A DNA stretch of 62,245 nucleotides from contig NZ_KV908325.1 of the NCBI RefSeq assembly GCF_001999765.1, positions 1 through 62,245 of the forward strand, read 5' to 3'. The position numbers and the translations under genes are program-made. The notes beneath the pieces were generated by a model, which saw only the letters and a list, made by a program, of their open reading frames with translations, was not told where the DNA came from and made no database searches. Shown piece by piece: positions 24,003 through 33,878 of this stretch; position 1 is the first letter of the stretch, and each line of letters starts with the position of its first letter. Source of the stretch: Sinomonas mesophila (lineage in GTDB: Bacteria; Actinomycetota; Actinomycetes; Actinomycetales; Micrococcaceae).

Positions 24003-24977
24003 TTGACGACGCTCACCACGCCACCATCTCGCCCCGCATCGCACGGCTCCATCCAGCGACGACACACAGTCCGCGTCGCTGCCGTGGCCTTGGCCCTCCT
24101 CCTGGCCCTGAGTGCCTGCGGCAACGCCGCCGGCGCCACGGCTGCGAACCCGAGCTCCACTGAACGAGGCGTGAGGGACATCTCCGAGGGCGTCCAGCCG
24201 GACCCGAAGGCTGTAGGCCTGGTCCCGCAGTCCATCAAGGACAAGGGCGAGCTCACGGTTTCGACGGACCTGCACGATCCGCCGACGGACTTCCTCGCGG
24301 AGGACAACCAGACCCCGATCGGTCTCAATCCGGACATCGCCCGGCTCATCGCCAAGAAGCTCGACCTCAGGCTCAAGTTCGTGGACACGAAGTTCGACTC
24401 GATCATCCCGGGCCTCGACGGTGGCCGCTTCGACTTCACCGTGTCGAGCATGGCGAAGACCGAGGAGCGGCTCAAGGTCCTGGACATGATCGACTACTTC
24501 AAGGGCGGCACCTCCATCGGAGTGAACGCGGGCAACCCGCAGAACTTCACCAACGAGACCCTGTGCGGCAAGGACGTCGCCGTCACCCAGGGCTCCACCG
24601 GGCAGCTCCTGCGGCTCCCCGCCCTGAGCGAGAAGACCTGCGTCTCCCAGGGCAAGCCGGCCATCAACCCGGTGACCCTGCCGAACGTCCAGGAGGCCCT
24701 GGTCCAGCTCCATGCCAAGCGGATCGACGCGATCCTCTACGACACGACTGCGCTCGCATGGGCTCAGACGCAACAGCCGGGCTCGTTCCAGATGCTCACC
24801 CCTCCGCTCAACGTCGGTGGCACCGGTATCACGGCAGTGGGCCTGAAGAAGGGCTCGCCGCTGACCCCGGCCATGCAGGCGGCGATCCAGTCGATCCTGG
24901 GAACCCCGGAGTACAAGGAGGCCCTCGAGACCTGGGGTCTTGAGTTCGGGGCCATCGCCGACGCCAAGCTCAACTAG
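24003..24977 (+). CDS. Amino-acid ABC transporter substrate-binding lipoprotein (paralogue 1)
   Basis: The product is a family-3 solute-binding protein of 324 residues. A hydrophobic signal ends in the lipobox LSAC, so the mature protein is anchored by a lipidated Cys. The binding lobes show GLNPDIARLIAKKL, FDFTVSSMAKTEERLKVLDM and GKDVAVTQGSTGQLL. Start choice: the TTG at 24003 follows AGGAGG by 4 nt, as in the gene at 26116; a GTG at 23970 has no ribosome-binding site. No permease gene is adjacent. It is a close paralogue of the protein at 37216-38142, whose permease and ATPase it may share. Confidence 0.9.
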   Translation: MTTLTTPPSRPASHGSIQRRHTVRVAAVALALLLALSACGNAAGATAANPSSTERGVRDISEGVQPDPKAVGLVPQSIKDKGELTVSTDLHDPPTDFLAEDNQTPIGLNPDIARLIAKKLDLRLKFVDTKFDSIIPGLDGGRFDFTVSSMAKTEERLKVLDMIDYFKGGTSIGVNAGNPQNFTNETLCGKDVAVTQGSTGQLLRLPALSEKTCVSQGKPAINPVTLPNVQEALVQLHAKRIDAILYDTTALAWAQTQQPGSFQMLTPPLNVGGTGITAVGLKKGSPLTPAMQAAIQSILGTPEYKEALETWGLEFGAIADAKLN

Positions 24978-24992
24978 CGCGCACATCACCCG

Positions 24993-25026
24993 TCCCCGCC
25001 CACGGCCGCAGCGCCGTGGGCGGGGA
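24993..25026 (+). terminator. Terminator, binding-protein gene
   Basis: A perfect 14-bp stem (24993-25006 with 25013-25026) encloses six bases. It follows the stop by 15 nt and may act on both strands, as the LysR gene converges from the right. A 17-bp tandem duplication (25031-25064) lies between. Confidence 0.85.
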
Positions 25027-25076
25027 TGCCCGTCTCCCTCACCCTTCCGTCTCCCTCACCCTTCCGGCGCGCGCCC

Positions 25077-25976
25077 TCACGGGGCGGAAGGAGCCTGCAG
25101 ATGCCCGAGCACCGCGGCCACGGCTGGTCGGTTCTGGGCTCCCGGGCGAATGACTGCATAGACGTCTCGGTGGAGTTCCGTGACGGAGCTCTGCGGCCAG
25201 TCGAAGCGGTACGTCGGTTCCTGGAGTGGGACGCTCGAGCCGCCGAACAGCATGTCGGGAAGCAGCGCTGCGGCCACCCCTGCCACCGCGAGACCGTGGT
25301 GGAGGCGCAAATCGGGTGATTCGAATCGGACAATGGGCTCGAATCCGGCCTCCCGGCACAAACGCCTCGCCCAGTGGGCCGCATCGCTCTCGGCGGGCTC
25401 GAACACCCAAGGCAGCCGGGCCAGCTCGTGGATCGAGCCCACCTCGTGGGGGACGAAGACGGTGAAGCCGTCTCGCAGAAGGTGGAAGCGCCTCACTTCT
25501 GAATCAACACGACGCGGGGAGTGCGGGTACTCGTCGATCACCGCGATGTCCGCGCGCCTCCCGGTCACAACGTCGAGGGCCGCAGCCGGTTCCAGCTGGT
25601 CGAACTCCAGGACGACATCGGGGTGCGTCTCGGCCAAGCGACGCACCACGTCTGGCAGATATCGCAGTGCGAAGGTGCTGAATGCAGCAAGCCGCACTAC
25701 GCCCTGCACGCGGCTCCGCCGCCTTTCGAGCTCAGCCTCAGCATCCTCGAGGACTGCCACTACCTGATCGGCGGTACGGACGAGCTGACGTCCGGCCTGG
25801 GTGAGATGCACGTGCCGGCCGACCTGTTCGAGCAGGCGCAGGCCGACCTCGTCTTCGAGCTTGGCAAGCTGTTGGGAGATGGCTGAGGAGCTGATGCCTA
25901 CGGAGCGGGAAACGGCTGCGATGCTCCCGCGTGCTCCCAGTTCCCGCAGCAGCACCAGCCGCCGAACCTCCAGCAT
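25077..25976 (-). CDS. LysR-family transcriptional regulator
   Basis: The protein has 299 residues. The N-terminal helix-turn-helix reads GSIAAVSRSVGISSSAISQQ followed by LAKLEDEVGLRLLEQ, and a periplasmic-binding-protein-like sensor follows. It is divergent from the aminotransferase gene at 26116 and convergent with the binding-protein gene. Related dyads lie in front of both (26027-26062 and 23912-23947), so it probably activates both genes in response to an amino acid or its product. Confidence 0.92.
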   Translation of the reverse strand: MLEVRRLVLLRELGARGSIAAVSRSVGISSSAISQQLAKLEDEVGLRLLEQVGRHVHLTQAGRQLVRTADQVVAVLEDAEAELERRRSRVQGVVRLAAFSTFALRYLPDVVRRLAETHPDVVLEFDQLEPAAALDVVTGRRADIAVIDEYPHSPRRVDSEVRRFHLLRDGFTVFVPHEVGSIHELARLPWVFEPAESDAAHWARRLCREAGFEPIVRFESPDLRLHHGLAVAGVAAALLPDMLFGGSSVPLQEPTYRFDWPQSSVTELHRDVYAVIRPGAQNRPAVAAVLGHLQAPSAP

Positions 25977-26026
25977 GAACTGTCCTCCTCGTGAGCCCTG
26001 GGCATCCCGTCATTGTGAATTCTGGC

Positions 26027-26062
26027 TTAAGGATATGGGCAAGACGATGCCCATTCCTCTTA
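26027..26062 (+). promoter_or_regulatory. LysR-type dyad in duplicated leader (copy 2)
   Basis: ATGGGC (26035-26040) and GCCCAT (26049-26054) form a perfect inverted repeat around AAGACGAT, inside a longer imperfect dyad TTAAGGATATGGGC / GCCCATTCCTCTTA. It lies between the LysR gene and the aminotransferase gene it diverges from, the usual place for a LysR operator. Confidence 0.65.
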
Positions 26063-26115
26063 CGGATCGCTGTTCGTAGCGTGGGTGAAGAATCACTTCG
26101 GTCTTAGGAGGCACC

Positions 26116-27348
26116 TTGACCACGTCCACGCCAACACTCCGCCTTGCCTCTCGGGCCAGCCTGCTCGGGGGCTCCGTGATCGATTCCTCCACGTCGCTGC
26201 TCGCGAGCCAGACGCACGACATCGTGCGCTTTGCGATGGGCGCCCCCAACGCGGAGCTCGTCCCCGAGGCAGAATTCGCGCGTCTCTTCGCGGCCGCTCC
26301 CGCCGGCAGTTTCGACTACGGGGCGACCGAGGGGGAGCCCGAGCTCCGTGCCCAGTTGCAGTCCTACCTGCGGCGCCAGGGCCTCGAGGCTGATGCAGAC
26401 CGTCTCCTCATCACAACCGGCGGCATGCAGGGTCTCGACGTCGCCTTCAAGCTGCTGGTTGATCCGGGCGACCTCGTGGTGGTCGAGGCGCCGACCTACA
26501 CGAATGGCATCAGCACCGCGCTGAGCTACGAGGCCAGCCTCCTGGAGGTGCCGATCGACGACGACGGGATGATCGTCGAGGCGCTCCCAGACTTCGTGGC
26601 CCGCGCGGGCAAGACCCCCCGTGTCATCTACACCATCCCCAACTTCCAGAATCCCTCGGGGGCCACACTCTCCGAGCCCCGCCGTCGGCTCCTGCTCGAA
26701 CTCGCCAAGGAATGGGACGCCGTCATCATCGATGACGACCCGTATGGCGCCCTGCGCTTCGACGGCACGGAGGTTCCCGGCTTCGCGGAACTGAGTCCCG
26801 GCAATCCGCGCCTCGTGCAGGTCCGCACGTTCTCGAAGATTCTCGCTCCCGGCCTGAGGATCGGCTGGATGGACCTGGACCCCGCGCTGCGACAGCTCGC
26901 GGTCAACGCCAAGCAGGCCATGGACACCTGCACGAACGTGCCTCTGCAGCACGTCGTGGCGGCCTTCCTGGCCGAAGGGGCCTTGGACGCCCACCTCTCG
27001 CATCTGCGCGCCGTCTACCGGGACCGGAAGGAAGCGCTCCTGCGGTCTCTGGGCCAGCGGTTCGGCAGCGAGGTCGTCGCCACCCATCCCGAAGGCGGCT
27101 TCTTCCTCTGGCTCACCCTTGACGGCCGATACGGGGGCATTGACACAGAGAAGCTCTTCCCCAGGGCCCTGGCCCACGGCGTCGCGTATATTCCGGGGCC
27201 CGCGTTCGCGGCTTCGGGCGGTTTCCGCAACGCCCTCCGGGTGTGCTTTGCGACCTCGACCCCTGAGCGGATCAGGGAGGGCGTCGAGCGCCTGGGCGCG
27301 GCCCTCGATGAGGAGTTGCTTGTCGCCGCGGCGGAGGCCCCCCGGTGA
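26116..27348 (+). CDS. PLP-dependent aminotransferase, class I (2-aminoadipate aminotransferase/LysN-like)
   Basis: The product has 410 residues. Key features are FDYGATEGEPELRAQLQSYL near the N-terminus, NFQNPSGATLSEPRR, the Asp/Tyr pair DDDPYGALRF, the PLP lysine in TFSKILAPGLRIGW, and the C-terminal FRNALRVCFAT with the substrate-carboxylate Arg. This is the subgroup of MocR-like enzymes without a DNA-binding domain, which includes LysN and aromatic or branched-chain aminotransferases. The start is TTG with AGGAGG 4 nt upstream. Its stop overlaps the GTG of the SDR gene. A LysR-type dyad lies upstream. Confidence 0.88.
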   Translation: MTTSTPTLRLASRASLLGGSVIDSSTSLLASQTHDIVRFAMGAPNAELVPEAEFARLFAAAPAGSFDYGATEGEPELRAQLQSYLRRQGLEADADRLLITTGGMQGLDVAFKLLVDPGDLVVVEAPTYTNGISTALSYEASLLEVPIDDDGMIVEALPDFVARAGKTPRVIYTIPNFQNPSGATLSEPRRRLLLELAKEWDAVIIDDDPYGALRFDGTEVPGFAELSPGNPRLVQVRTFSKILAPGLRIGWMDLDPALRQLAVNAKQAMDTCTNVPLQHVVAAFLAEGALDAHLSHLRAVYRDRKEALLRSLGQRFGSEVVATHPEGGFFLWLTLDGRYGGIDTEKLFPRALAHGVAYIPGPAFAASGGFRNALRVCFATSTPERIREGVERLGAALDEELLVAAAEAPR

Positions 27349-28109
27349 CCGCGACAGCCCACTCTACGCGGACCGCACTCGTGACCGGCGCCACGTCGGG
27401 CATCGGGATCGCGATCGCGAAGAGACTGGCAGCCGACGGGCTCACCGTCGTCATCAGCGGCCGTTCCACGGAGCGCGGCACAAGCGTCGCCCGAGAACTC
27501 GGGCCGAACGGGCACTTCCTTCGGGCCGACCTCGCACAACCGGATGCCGCAGACACCCTGATCGAGGAGACCCTGATGCTTGCCGGCCGTCTGGACGTCC
27601 TCGTCAATAACGCTGCGATCGACCATATCGGGCCCCTGCTGGACGTCCCCGCCAGCGAGATCGTGCAGACCTTCGAGACGAACACGTTCGGTGCCATCTC
27701 CTGCCTCCAGGCAGCAGGCCGTGCCATGAGGGACACGGGCGACGGTGGGGCGATCATCAACATCACCTCGCGCCTCGCGAGCATCGGAGTGCCCACGATG
27801 TCGATCTACAGCGCCAGCAAGGGGGCCCTTCTCGCCCTCACGAGGGCTGCTGCCGTGGAACTCGCACCGCACAACATCCGGGTCAACGCGGTCGCCCCGG
27901 GAATGACCAACACCCCCCTCTATGCCGAGTGGGTGTCGAACCAGGATGACCCCGAGGGGACCATGCGCCGCGTGGCCGACGCCATTCCGCTCAAGCGCAT
28001 CGCGGACCCGGGCGACGTCGCCGCCGCGGTCGCCTATCTGGCCAGCCCGGACGCGTCCTACGTCACCGGGGTCTCGATTCCCGTCGACGGCGGATATCTC
28101 GCCCAGTAG
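27345..28109 (+). CDS. Short-chain dehydrogenase/reductase (SDR)
   Basis: The protein has 254 residues and starts with GTG in a GTGA overlap with the aminotransferase gene. TGATSGIG is the cofactor loop, LVNNAAIDHIG the structural NNAG-like motif, and YSASKGALLAL carries the catalytic Tyr and Lys, with SRLAS before it. Coupling to the aminotransferase suggests it reduces or oxidises a hydroxy or keto acid made by transamination. The exact substrate is unknown. Confidence 0.9.
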   Translation: MTATAHSTRTALVTGATSGIGIAIAKRLAADGLTVVISGRSTERGTSVARELGPNGHFLRADLAQPDAADTLIEETLMLAGRLDVLVNNAAIDHIGPLLDVPASEIVQTFETNTFGAISCLQAAGRAMRDTGDGGAIINITSRLASIGVPTMSIYSASKGALLALTRAAAVELAPHNIRVNAVAPGMTNTPLYAEWVSNQDDPEGTMRRVADAIPLKRIADPGDVAAAVAYLASPDASYVTGVSIPVDGGYLAQ

Positions 28110-28214
28110 TCGCTGAGCGAGGCGAGGGCGCCCGGTGAAGGTGCCACCGATATGCTTGATGTCCAGCCATCCCAGCAGGTGGTGCTGCAGCCATCTCATG
28201 GGAGAGAAATTCAC

Positions 28215-28685
28215 GTGTCGAAGAATCCGCCGGACGAGATCGACGCCAGTATTCTGGCTGCTCTGCGTGCCAATGCCAGGATCAGTCACGCTCAACTGGG
28301 GGAGAAGGTGCTGCTCTCCCGAAATGCCGTCCGGGCGCGGATCGAGCGGCTGGAACGTGAAGGATATATTCGCGGCTACACCATCAAGGAAGCGGTTCTC
28401 GACGGCGAGCGGCCCGTCAGCGCCATCCTTCTCGTGCACCGTTCCGATCGGATGCGGGGCAGCGACGTCATCGCCGGCCTCCGGGCGCTGCCGGAGGTGG
28501 TGACCTGCGACGTCGTGAGTGGAGAGCTTGATCTCGTCGTGCGGGTTGAGGCCCGTGATGCCGATCGGATCCGGGAGATCTGGAGGCTGGTCTCGGAGCT
28601 GCCCGGGGTGAAGGACATGACCACTGCCTTCTCCCTCTCCACGGTGATCGACCGCCGCGTGGGCGGTGACAAGCGTTTGGGTTGA
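28215..28685 (+). CDS. Lrp/AsnC-family transcriptional regulator
   Basis: The protein has 156 residues. The N-terminal helix-turn-helix is IDASILAALRANARISHAQL then LLSRNAVRARIERLEREGYI, and a C-terminal RAM domain follows (PVSAILLVHRSDRMRGSDVI, PEVVTCDVVSGELDLVVRVE). I chose the GTG at 28215 because GGAGAG lies 8 nt upstream. It follows the SDR gene on the same strand. Lrp proteins sense amino acids, and the RAM-only protein at 41146 could pair with this one. Confidence 0.92.
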   Translation: MSKNPPDEIDASILAALRANARISHAQLGEKVLLSRNAVRARIERLEREGYIRGYTIKEAVLDGERPVSAILLVHRSDRMRGSDVIAGLRALPEVVTCDVVSGELDLVVRVEARDADRIREIWRLVSELPGVKDMTTAFSLSTVIDRRVGGDKRLG

Positions 28686-28698
28686 GACAAGAAATAGG

Positions 28699-28738
28699 GG
28701 GTGCTGAGGCCCGGGCAAGGAGTCGGGCCCCAGCACCC
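28699..28738. terminator. Bidirectional terminator
   Basis: A 15-bp stem with one mismatch (28699-28713 with 28724-28738) lies between the convergent Lrp and aldehyde dehydrogenase genes. Confidence 0.8.
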
Positions 28739-28838
28739 TGCCGGTATTTCCGGCGGGCTCATCGCGGTGGCCTGGTTCTGGAGTCAGTGCCAGGCCCCAG
28801 AGGCCAGGCGTGCTACCCGCAATGAGGATCTGGGGGGT

Positions 28839-30266
28839 CTAAGAGGCGATCGCGACCACCTTGGGCTGGGTCATCTCCTCATAGGCGAACCTGACTCCTT
28901 CGCGGCCCATGCTCCCGTACTTTGCGCCTCCGAAGGGCATGGCATCGAACCGGTAGTCGGAGGAGTCGTTGATCATCACGCCGCCTGCTTCGATGGCCTT
29001 CGCAGTGCGGAGGGCGCGGTCCAGGTCCTTGGTGAAGAGGCCCGCCTGGAGAGCGTAGTCAGAGTCGTTGGCGAGACTGATCGCTTCCTCGGTGGTGTCG
29101 AAGGGCTCCACGAGCATGAGGGGAGCGAAGGCCTCCTCGGCCCAGGCCGCACACGTGTGCGGGACATCGGTGAGGACAGCCGGCGTCAGGACCGAGCCGT
29201 GGAGCGTGCCGCCGGCAAGCAGGCGGGCGCCGTGGGCCACGGCCTCGTCGATCTTGCCCTTCGCGGTCGCGGCCGCTTCCACGCTGATCATGGGCCCGAC
29301 GTCGGTGCGCTCGTCTGCGGGGTTCCCGGCGACGAGGGCCTTCGTGGCCGAGACGAAGGCGCCGAGGAACTCCTCGTAGACCGGGCGCTGGACCAGGATC
29401 CTCTGCGCGCCGATGCAGTTCTGCCCCGCCGCCCAGAAGGCGCCCGAGACGCAGGATTCCACCGCCTTGCCCAAGTCCGCGTCGTCGAAGACGATGACCG
29501 GAGCGTTGCCGCCGAGCTCCATCGACAGCCGCTTGATGCCTGCGGTGGCTGCGATGGCGCGTCCCGTGGCGAATCCTCCGGTAAAGGAGACCATGCGCAC
29601 CTGCCGGGAGGAGACGATAGTCTGCGCGACCTCTCGGTCCCCCAGGACGACCGTGATGACGTCCGTTGGCAGGCCTGCCTCGACGAGCAGCTCGACGAGC
29701 CGCATCGCCGTCAGCGGAGTGAGCTGCGACGGCTTGAGGATCACCGAGTTGCCGCCCGCGATCGCAGGCCCCAGCTTGTGGGCGACGAGGTTGAGCGCAT
29801 CGTTGTAGGGGGTGATCGCAGCGATGAGGCCGAGGGGCTCGCGCGTGAACCAGCCCTGCCGGTTCTCAGACCCCGCGAACGCGTCGAACGGAATGACCTC
29901 GCCAGCGCTCCGGCGGGCTTCGTCTGCGGAGAGCCGGAGCGTGTTGACGGCCCGGGTCACTTCCTTGCGTGCCTGCTGGATGGTCTTGCCAGCCTCCGCG
30001 ACGATGAGGTCGGCGATCTCGTCGGCGCACTTCTTGAGGTTCTCGGCGGCGGTGTCGAGGATGCGTCCCCGCTCGTGACGCGGCAGGGCCGCTGCCGTCT
30101 TTGCGGCCGCCGTCGCTCGCTCGATGTCGGCAAGCACCCCGGCCGGGGTGCACTGCGGAAGCGTGGCCAGGAGGGATCCGTTGTACTTGTCCCGGACCTG
30201 CAGTTCAGCTGCCACCGTGGTCAGGGTTGCCCCCGGCGTCGTTGCTTCCAGAGTCGGCTCAGGCAT
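28839..30266 (-). CDS. NAD(P)-dependent aldehyde dehydrogenase
   Basis: The product has 475 residues. It carries [16 protein letters not shown], the catalytic Glu in [16 protein letters not shown] and the catalytic Cys in [14 protein letters not shown]. It belongs to the broad succinate-semialdehyde, aspartate-semialdehyde-like and lactaldehyde group; specificity is not readable by eye. The start overlaps the end of the homoserine-dehydrogenase-like gene by 8 nt, so the pair is coupled. A natural reading is that it oxidises the aldehyde made by that enzyme, aspartate semialdehyde, to aspartate. Confidence 0.9.
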   Translation of the reverse strand: MPEPTLEATTPGATLTTVAAELQVRDKYNGSLLATLPQCTPAGVLADIERATAAAKTAAALPRHERGRILDTAAENLKKCADEIADLIVAEAGKTIQQARKEVTRAVNTLRLSADEARRSAGEVIPFDAFAGSENRQGWFTREPLGLIAAITPYNDALNLVAHKLGPAIAGGNSVILKPSQLTPLTAMRLVELLVEAGLPTDVITVVLGDREVAQTIVSSRQVRMVSFTGGFATGRAIAATAGIKRLSMELGGNAPVIVFDDADLGKAVESCVSGAFWAAGQNCIGAQRILVQRPVYEEFLGAFVSATKALVAGNPADERTDVGPMISVEAAATAKGKIDEAVAHGARLLAGGTLHGSVLTPAVLTDVPHTCAAWAEEAFAPLMLVEPFDTTEEAISLANDSDYALQAGLFTKDLDRALRTAKAIEAGGVMINDSSDYRFDAMPFGGAKYGSMGREGVRFAYEEMTQPKVVAIAS

Positions 30267-31305
30267 GGACCTCTCCCTTGAGGGTTGTGTTGATGGCGAT
30301 GATGTCCGAGATCAGCGCGTACGCCGTCTCAGTGCGGCCGGCGCCCGGGCCAGAGACCGTGACGTGGCCGAGGAGATCCGTGTCGAAGGACACGGCGTTG
30401 GTCGCCCCGGAAATGCCGGCGAGCGGGTGGCTCGCCGGCAGGGCGAGCGTGCACACCGAGGCCGTCACGGTGCCGTCCTCCTGACGGACCGCCTGCCCGA
30501 TGAGCTTCCAGCGGTTGCCTTCCGCGAGGGCGCGAGCTACGTCATCGGGCGTGATGTCTTCGATGCCCTTCGTAGCGACGTCGCCGGGAGTGAGGTTGGC
30601 GCCGAGCAGCTCGTTGGCGAGGATGGCGACCTTGAGGCGCACGTCGGAGCCGCCGATGTCAGCAGTGGGGTCGGCCTCGGCATAGCCGAGGGCCTGCGCC
30701 TCTGAGACGGCCTCATCGAGGGAGAGGCCCGTCTCCATCTGGCCCAGGACGTAGTTGCTCGTCCCGTTCAGGATTCCCTGGACACCCTTGACCTGGAGGC
30801 CGGCGAGCATGGTGTGTGCAAGGCGGAGGACTGGCGTCCCGCTCATGACCGAGCCTTCGAATTCGAACCGGACCGAGTTCTGCTCCGCCAGGCGCGACAG
30901 TTCGGCGCCGTGCAGTGCGACCGGCCCCTTGTTCGTCGTCACGACGTGCTTGCCGGCTTCGACGGCCCAGCGGACATGCGAGACAGCCGGTTCGCCGTCG
31001 ATCGGGCTCGTGAACGTCGCCTCGACGACGATGTCCGCGGGGCTGTTCTTGATGACGTCCTCGTTGCGGGGTTCGGCGCTTCCCCCAGGAAGGCCGGCGA
31101 AGGACGCGCCACGCGGCATGGCCAGAACGGCTCCGAGGTCGATGCCGTCTGCCTGGACGAGAGAGCCGAAGCCCAGGTCGGTGATGGCGACGACCTTCAG
31201 CTCGAAGCCAAGGGCGACGAAACGCTCGGGCTCGTCGCGGATGAGCTCGGCCAGGGCGCGGTTGACGCCTCCAAAGCCGATGAGGGCAAGACTGTACGTG
31301 GCCAC
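30259..31305 (-). CDS. Homoserine dehydrogenase-like protein, no ACT domain
   Basis: The protein has 348 residues. The cofactor loop is [14 protein letters not shown], and the family core is present: [25 protein letters not shown] and [20 protein letters not shown], which includes the catalytic lysine region. The regulatory ACT domain of biosynthetic homoserine dehydrogenase is missing, which fits a catabolic enzyme. The start is GTG with GGAGG 4 nt upstream. It precedes and overlaps the aldehyde dehydrogenase gene. Oxidation of homoserine or a similar hydroxy-amino acid is likely. Confidence 0.85.
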   Translation of the reverse strand: MATYSLALIGFGGVNRALAELIRDEPERFVALGFELKVVAITDLGFGSLVQADGIDLGAVLAMPRGASFAGLPGGSAEPRNEDVIKNSPADIVVEATFTSPIDGEPAVSHVRWAVEAGKHVVTTNKGPVALHGAELSRLAEQNSVRFEFEGSVMSGTPVLRLAHTMLAGLQVKGVQGILNGTSNYVLGQMETGLSLDEAVSEAQALGYAEADPTADIGGSDVRLKVAILANELLGANLTPGDVATKGIEDITPDDVARALAEGNRWKLIGQAVRQEDGTVTASVCTLALPASHPLAGISGATNAVSFDTDLLGHVTVSGPGAGRTETAYALISDIIAINTTLKGEVHA

Positions 31306-31461
31306 GGATCCTCCGTTGGTAGTGGGTTGATGCTGCTCCCTCAAGCGTCGGTCGGAAGAGGGTCAGTGTCCTATGCGCAATCTGCTCGTTGCCCCTCGCG
31401 AACTGACCAAAGGAGGGCAGTCAGGGCGCGCACATGAGAAGGCGAGGCGCCGGACTCATGA

Positions 31462-31499
31462 CTGAGCCCTCGGTCTGCGACTGCAGACCGAGGGCTCAG
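31462..31499 (-). terminator. Terminator of the RidA-PLP enzyme-SDR operon
   Basis: A perfect 17-bp stem (31462-31478 with 31483-31499) with a GACT loop lies 10 nt past the stop of the leftward SDR gene. Confidence 0.9.
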
Positions 31500-31508
31500 A
31501 GCTGGTCA

Positions 31509-32243
31509 TCATGCGGCGGTGTAGCCGCCGTCGACGGGGAGGGTTGCCCCGGTGATGTAGGAGGACTCGGACGAGGCGAGGAAGAGCACGGCGTCGGCGA
31601 CCTCCTCCGGGGTGGCCAGGCGCTGGAGGGGGATCTGCCCCTCGCGCTGCCGGCGGTAGGCCTCGGGATCGGGTCGCCGCTGGATGGAGGCTTCGATGAT
31701 CGGGGTCGCGGTCAGGCCGGGGGCGACGACGTTGACCCGGATGTTCCGGGAGGCCCACTCGATCGCCGCGCCCTTGGCGAGCATGATGAGCCCGCCCTTG
31801 GCGGCGGAGTACAGGACCTGGTCCGCCATGCCGACCATGCCGAGGCGGGAGCTGACGAGGACGAAGGAGCCGCCCGTGGCGGGCATGAGGGGCGCGAAGT
31901 GCTTCAACACGAGGACCGAGCTGAGCAGGTTGCTGTGCAGCGTGTTCTTCGCGTCCTCGTAGGACATCTCGGTCAGCGGGCTGACAACCTGGAGGCCGTG
32001 GTTGAGCACGACCGTGTCGATCGTGCCGAAGGTCTCGGCGGCCTCGCGGGCCAGACGCTCGACGAAGGCCTCGTCGTTGAGGTCTCCGGGGACGTAGACG
32101 TCCTCGGGCTGGGCGCTGTCGATCTGCTCCTTGCGTCCGGTGAGCAGCAGCCGGGCGCCTTCGCGGCGGAAGTGGGAGCACACGGCCTGGCCGATGCCGC
32201 TGTTGGCGCCCGTGACCAGGGCGGTGACTTTATCGAGTCTCAT
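31509..32243 (-). CDS. Short-chain dehydrogenase/reductase (SDR)
   Basis: The product has 244 residues. [11 protein letters not shown] is the cofactor loop, VVLNHG replaces the usual NNAG, and [14 protein letters not shown] carries Tyr and Lys with SSRLG before. [16 protein letters not shown] closes the fold. It is the last gene of a leftward operon after RidA and the D-amino-acid PLP enzyme. It could reduce the keto product of that enzyme. It is only distantly similar to the SDR at 27345. Confidence 0.9.
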   Translation of the reverse strand: MRLDKVTALVTGANSGIGQAVCSHFRREGARLLLTGRKEQIDSAQPEDVYVPGDLNDEAFVERLAREAAETFGTIDTVVLNHGLQVVSPLTEMSYEDAKNTLHSNLLSSVLVLKHFAPLMPATGGSFVLVSSRLGMVGMADQVLYSAAKGGLIMLAKGAAIEWASRNIRVNVVAPGLTATPIIEASIQRRPDPEAYRRQREGQIPLQRLATPEEVADAVLFLASSESSYITGATLPVDGGYTAA

Positions 32244-32282
32244 GGCAGACCCTTCCTTGATGATAGATAGTGGGGTGCCGTC

Positions 32283-33382
32283 TCAGCCGAGGAATCCGCG
32301 GGCGTCGACGGGCCAGCGCTCGAGCGAGGTGCCGGTGCTGTCGGTGACGATGTACTCCTCGAAGTTCACCACGACCGGGCAGACGTGGTTGGGCACGACG
32401 GGGAGCACGGTGCCCACGCTCGGGCGGAAGTCCCCGTCGGGGAGCGGGAGGAATCCGTGGTACTCGTTGAGCTTGGACAGCACGGCCGTGGTGCCCGCGA
32501 TGCCGCTGTAGCCGATCTCGGGGCTGCCCTCGCGGCCGATGGCCTTGGTGCCGATGTCGAGGATGACCTGGCCGGGGACCTGGTCGCTGACCACGGTGCC
32601 GGCGACGAACAGCGCGATCTGGTCCTGGGTGCAGGCGCCGAGCCTTGCGTTGTTGAGGTCGTTGAACACGTACTCGCCGGGGCGGATCTCGGTGATCACG
32701 CTGTTGGTGGCGAACTCCACGGTGGGCGTGGAGCCGGCGCTGACCACCTCCGGGGTGATGCCCACGGCCTTGAGGCTGCGCACCGCGGCAGTGAGGGCGG
32801 CCTCCTGGTCCTGTGCCGCACGCTCGCGGGCGTCGGGGCCGGCGCTGCCGTGGCCCGGGTAGGTGAACACCCCCGCCGGGACAAGGCCGCGGCTGCGCGC
32901 GGAGGCGGCCAGCTCGCCTGCCGCCTCAGGGGATACGCCGGAGCGGCGGGCGCCGCAGTCGACCTCGACCACGATCTCCAGCCGCCCGGCGTCGTCCCCC
33001 ATCGCCTCGGCGAGGACGTCGATGGCGGCGAGGTTGTCGACGCCGACCCGCAGGCGGGTCGTCTCGGCCAGCTTGCGGATCCTCGGGCCCTTGGTCCCCG
33101 CGGCCCAGACGGGGTAGGCGATGAAGATGTCGCCGAAGCCGGCCGCGGCGAAGACCTCGGCCTCGCCTACGTTGCCCGCGGTGATGCCTACGGCACCCGC
33201 GTTGACCTGGCGGCGGCCGATCTCGACGCACTTGTGCGTCTTGACGTGCGGCCGGACCTGGAGGCCCCGCTGGTCGGCGAAGGCCTGCATGCGCTCGATG
33301 TTGTCCTGCATCACGTCGGCCAGGATGATCGGGGCCGGGGTGTCGATGCGCTCGACGAGCGCGTCGAGCGCCTTCTCCTCAT
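32283..33382 (-). pseudogene. D-threonine aldolase / D-serine dehydratase-like PLP enzyme, N-terminal frameshift
   Basis: The reading frame 32283-33314 encodes 343 residues of an alanine-racemase-fold enzyme with the PLP lysine in RPHVKTHKC, a glycine-rich YPGHGSAG segment and a C-terminal NHVCP that matches the metal site of D-threonine aldolase and D-serine dehydratase. The family's usual N-terminus (ERIDTPAPIILADVMQDNIE) is also encoded, but it lies upstream of the first possible start and is out of frame with the only ATG (33382) by one base. Either the gene lost one base near 33370-33382 or translation starts at the GTG at 33314. The catalytic parts are intact, so a sequencing error is a real option. 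Confidence 0.75.
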
Positions 33383-33407
33383 GGTTTCGGGGTTTGGTGG
33401 AGTGCCG

Positions 33408-33878
33408 CTACACGGCGGTGACGATCATCTGGATCTCGACCGGGCTCGTACGCGGGAGCCCGGCGACGCCGATCGCGGTGCGGGAATGCCGTCCGTTCTC
33501 ACCGAGGACCTCGATGAGAAGCTCGCTGGCCGCGTTGGCGACCTGGGACTGCAGGCCGAAGTCCGGTGGGCTGGCCACGAAGACGAGCATCTGGACGATC
33601 CGGACCCGCTCCAGGTCTCCGATCGCCTGCACGGCGGCGGCGAGGCAGTTGAGCGCGGCATGGCGCGCGAGCTCCTGCGCCGCCTCCAGGTCAACGTCCT
33701 GCCCCACAGTGCCCTGGCCCAGCAGCACGCCGTCCTTGAACGGCAGCTGGCCCGAGATGTGGATGCTCTCGCCCACCGCATTGTGGTGGATGTAGTACGG
33801 ATTCTCCGCGAGGACCGGGAGCTCCCGGCCGAGGGCTCGGAGGCGGTCTGTTGCCGAGCCGGTCTTGGTAACACTCAT
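33408..33878 (-). CDS. RidA-family protein (enamine/imine deaminase)
   Basis: The protein has 156 residues of the RidA/YjgF/UK114 family: YYIHHNAVGESIHISGQLPF, then AALNCLAAAVQAIGDLERV and the C-terminal RTAIGVAGLPRTSPVEIQMI with the conserved Arg. RidA proteins hydrolyse reactive 2-aminoacrylate-type enamines released by PLP dehydratases. Its place directly upstream of a D-serine-dehydratase-like gene makes that job likely here. It belongs to the longer relatives rather than the 130-residue archetype. Confidence 0.88.
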   Translation of the reverse strand: MSVTKTGSATDRLRALGRELPVLAENPYYIHHNAVGESIHISGQLPFKDGVLLGQGTVGQDVDLEAAQELARHAALNCLAAAVQAIGDLERVRIVQMLVFVASPPDFGLQSQVANAASELLIEVLGENGRHSRTAIGVAGLPRTSPVEIQMIVTAV

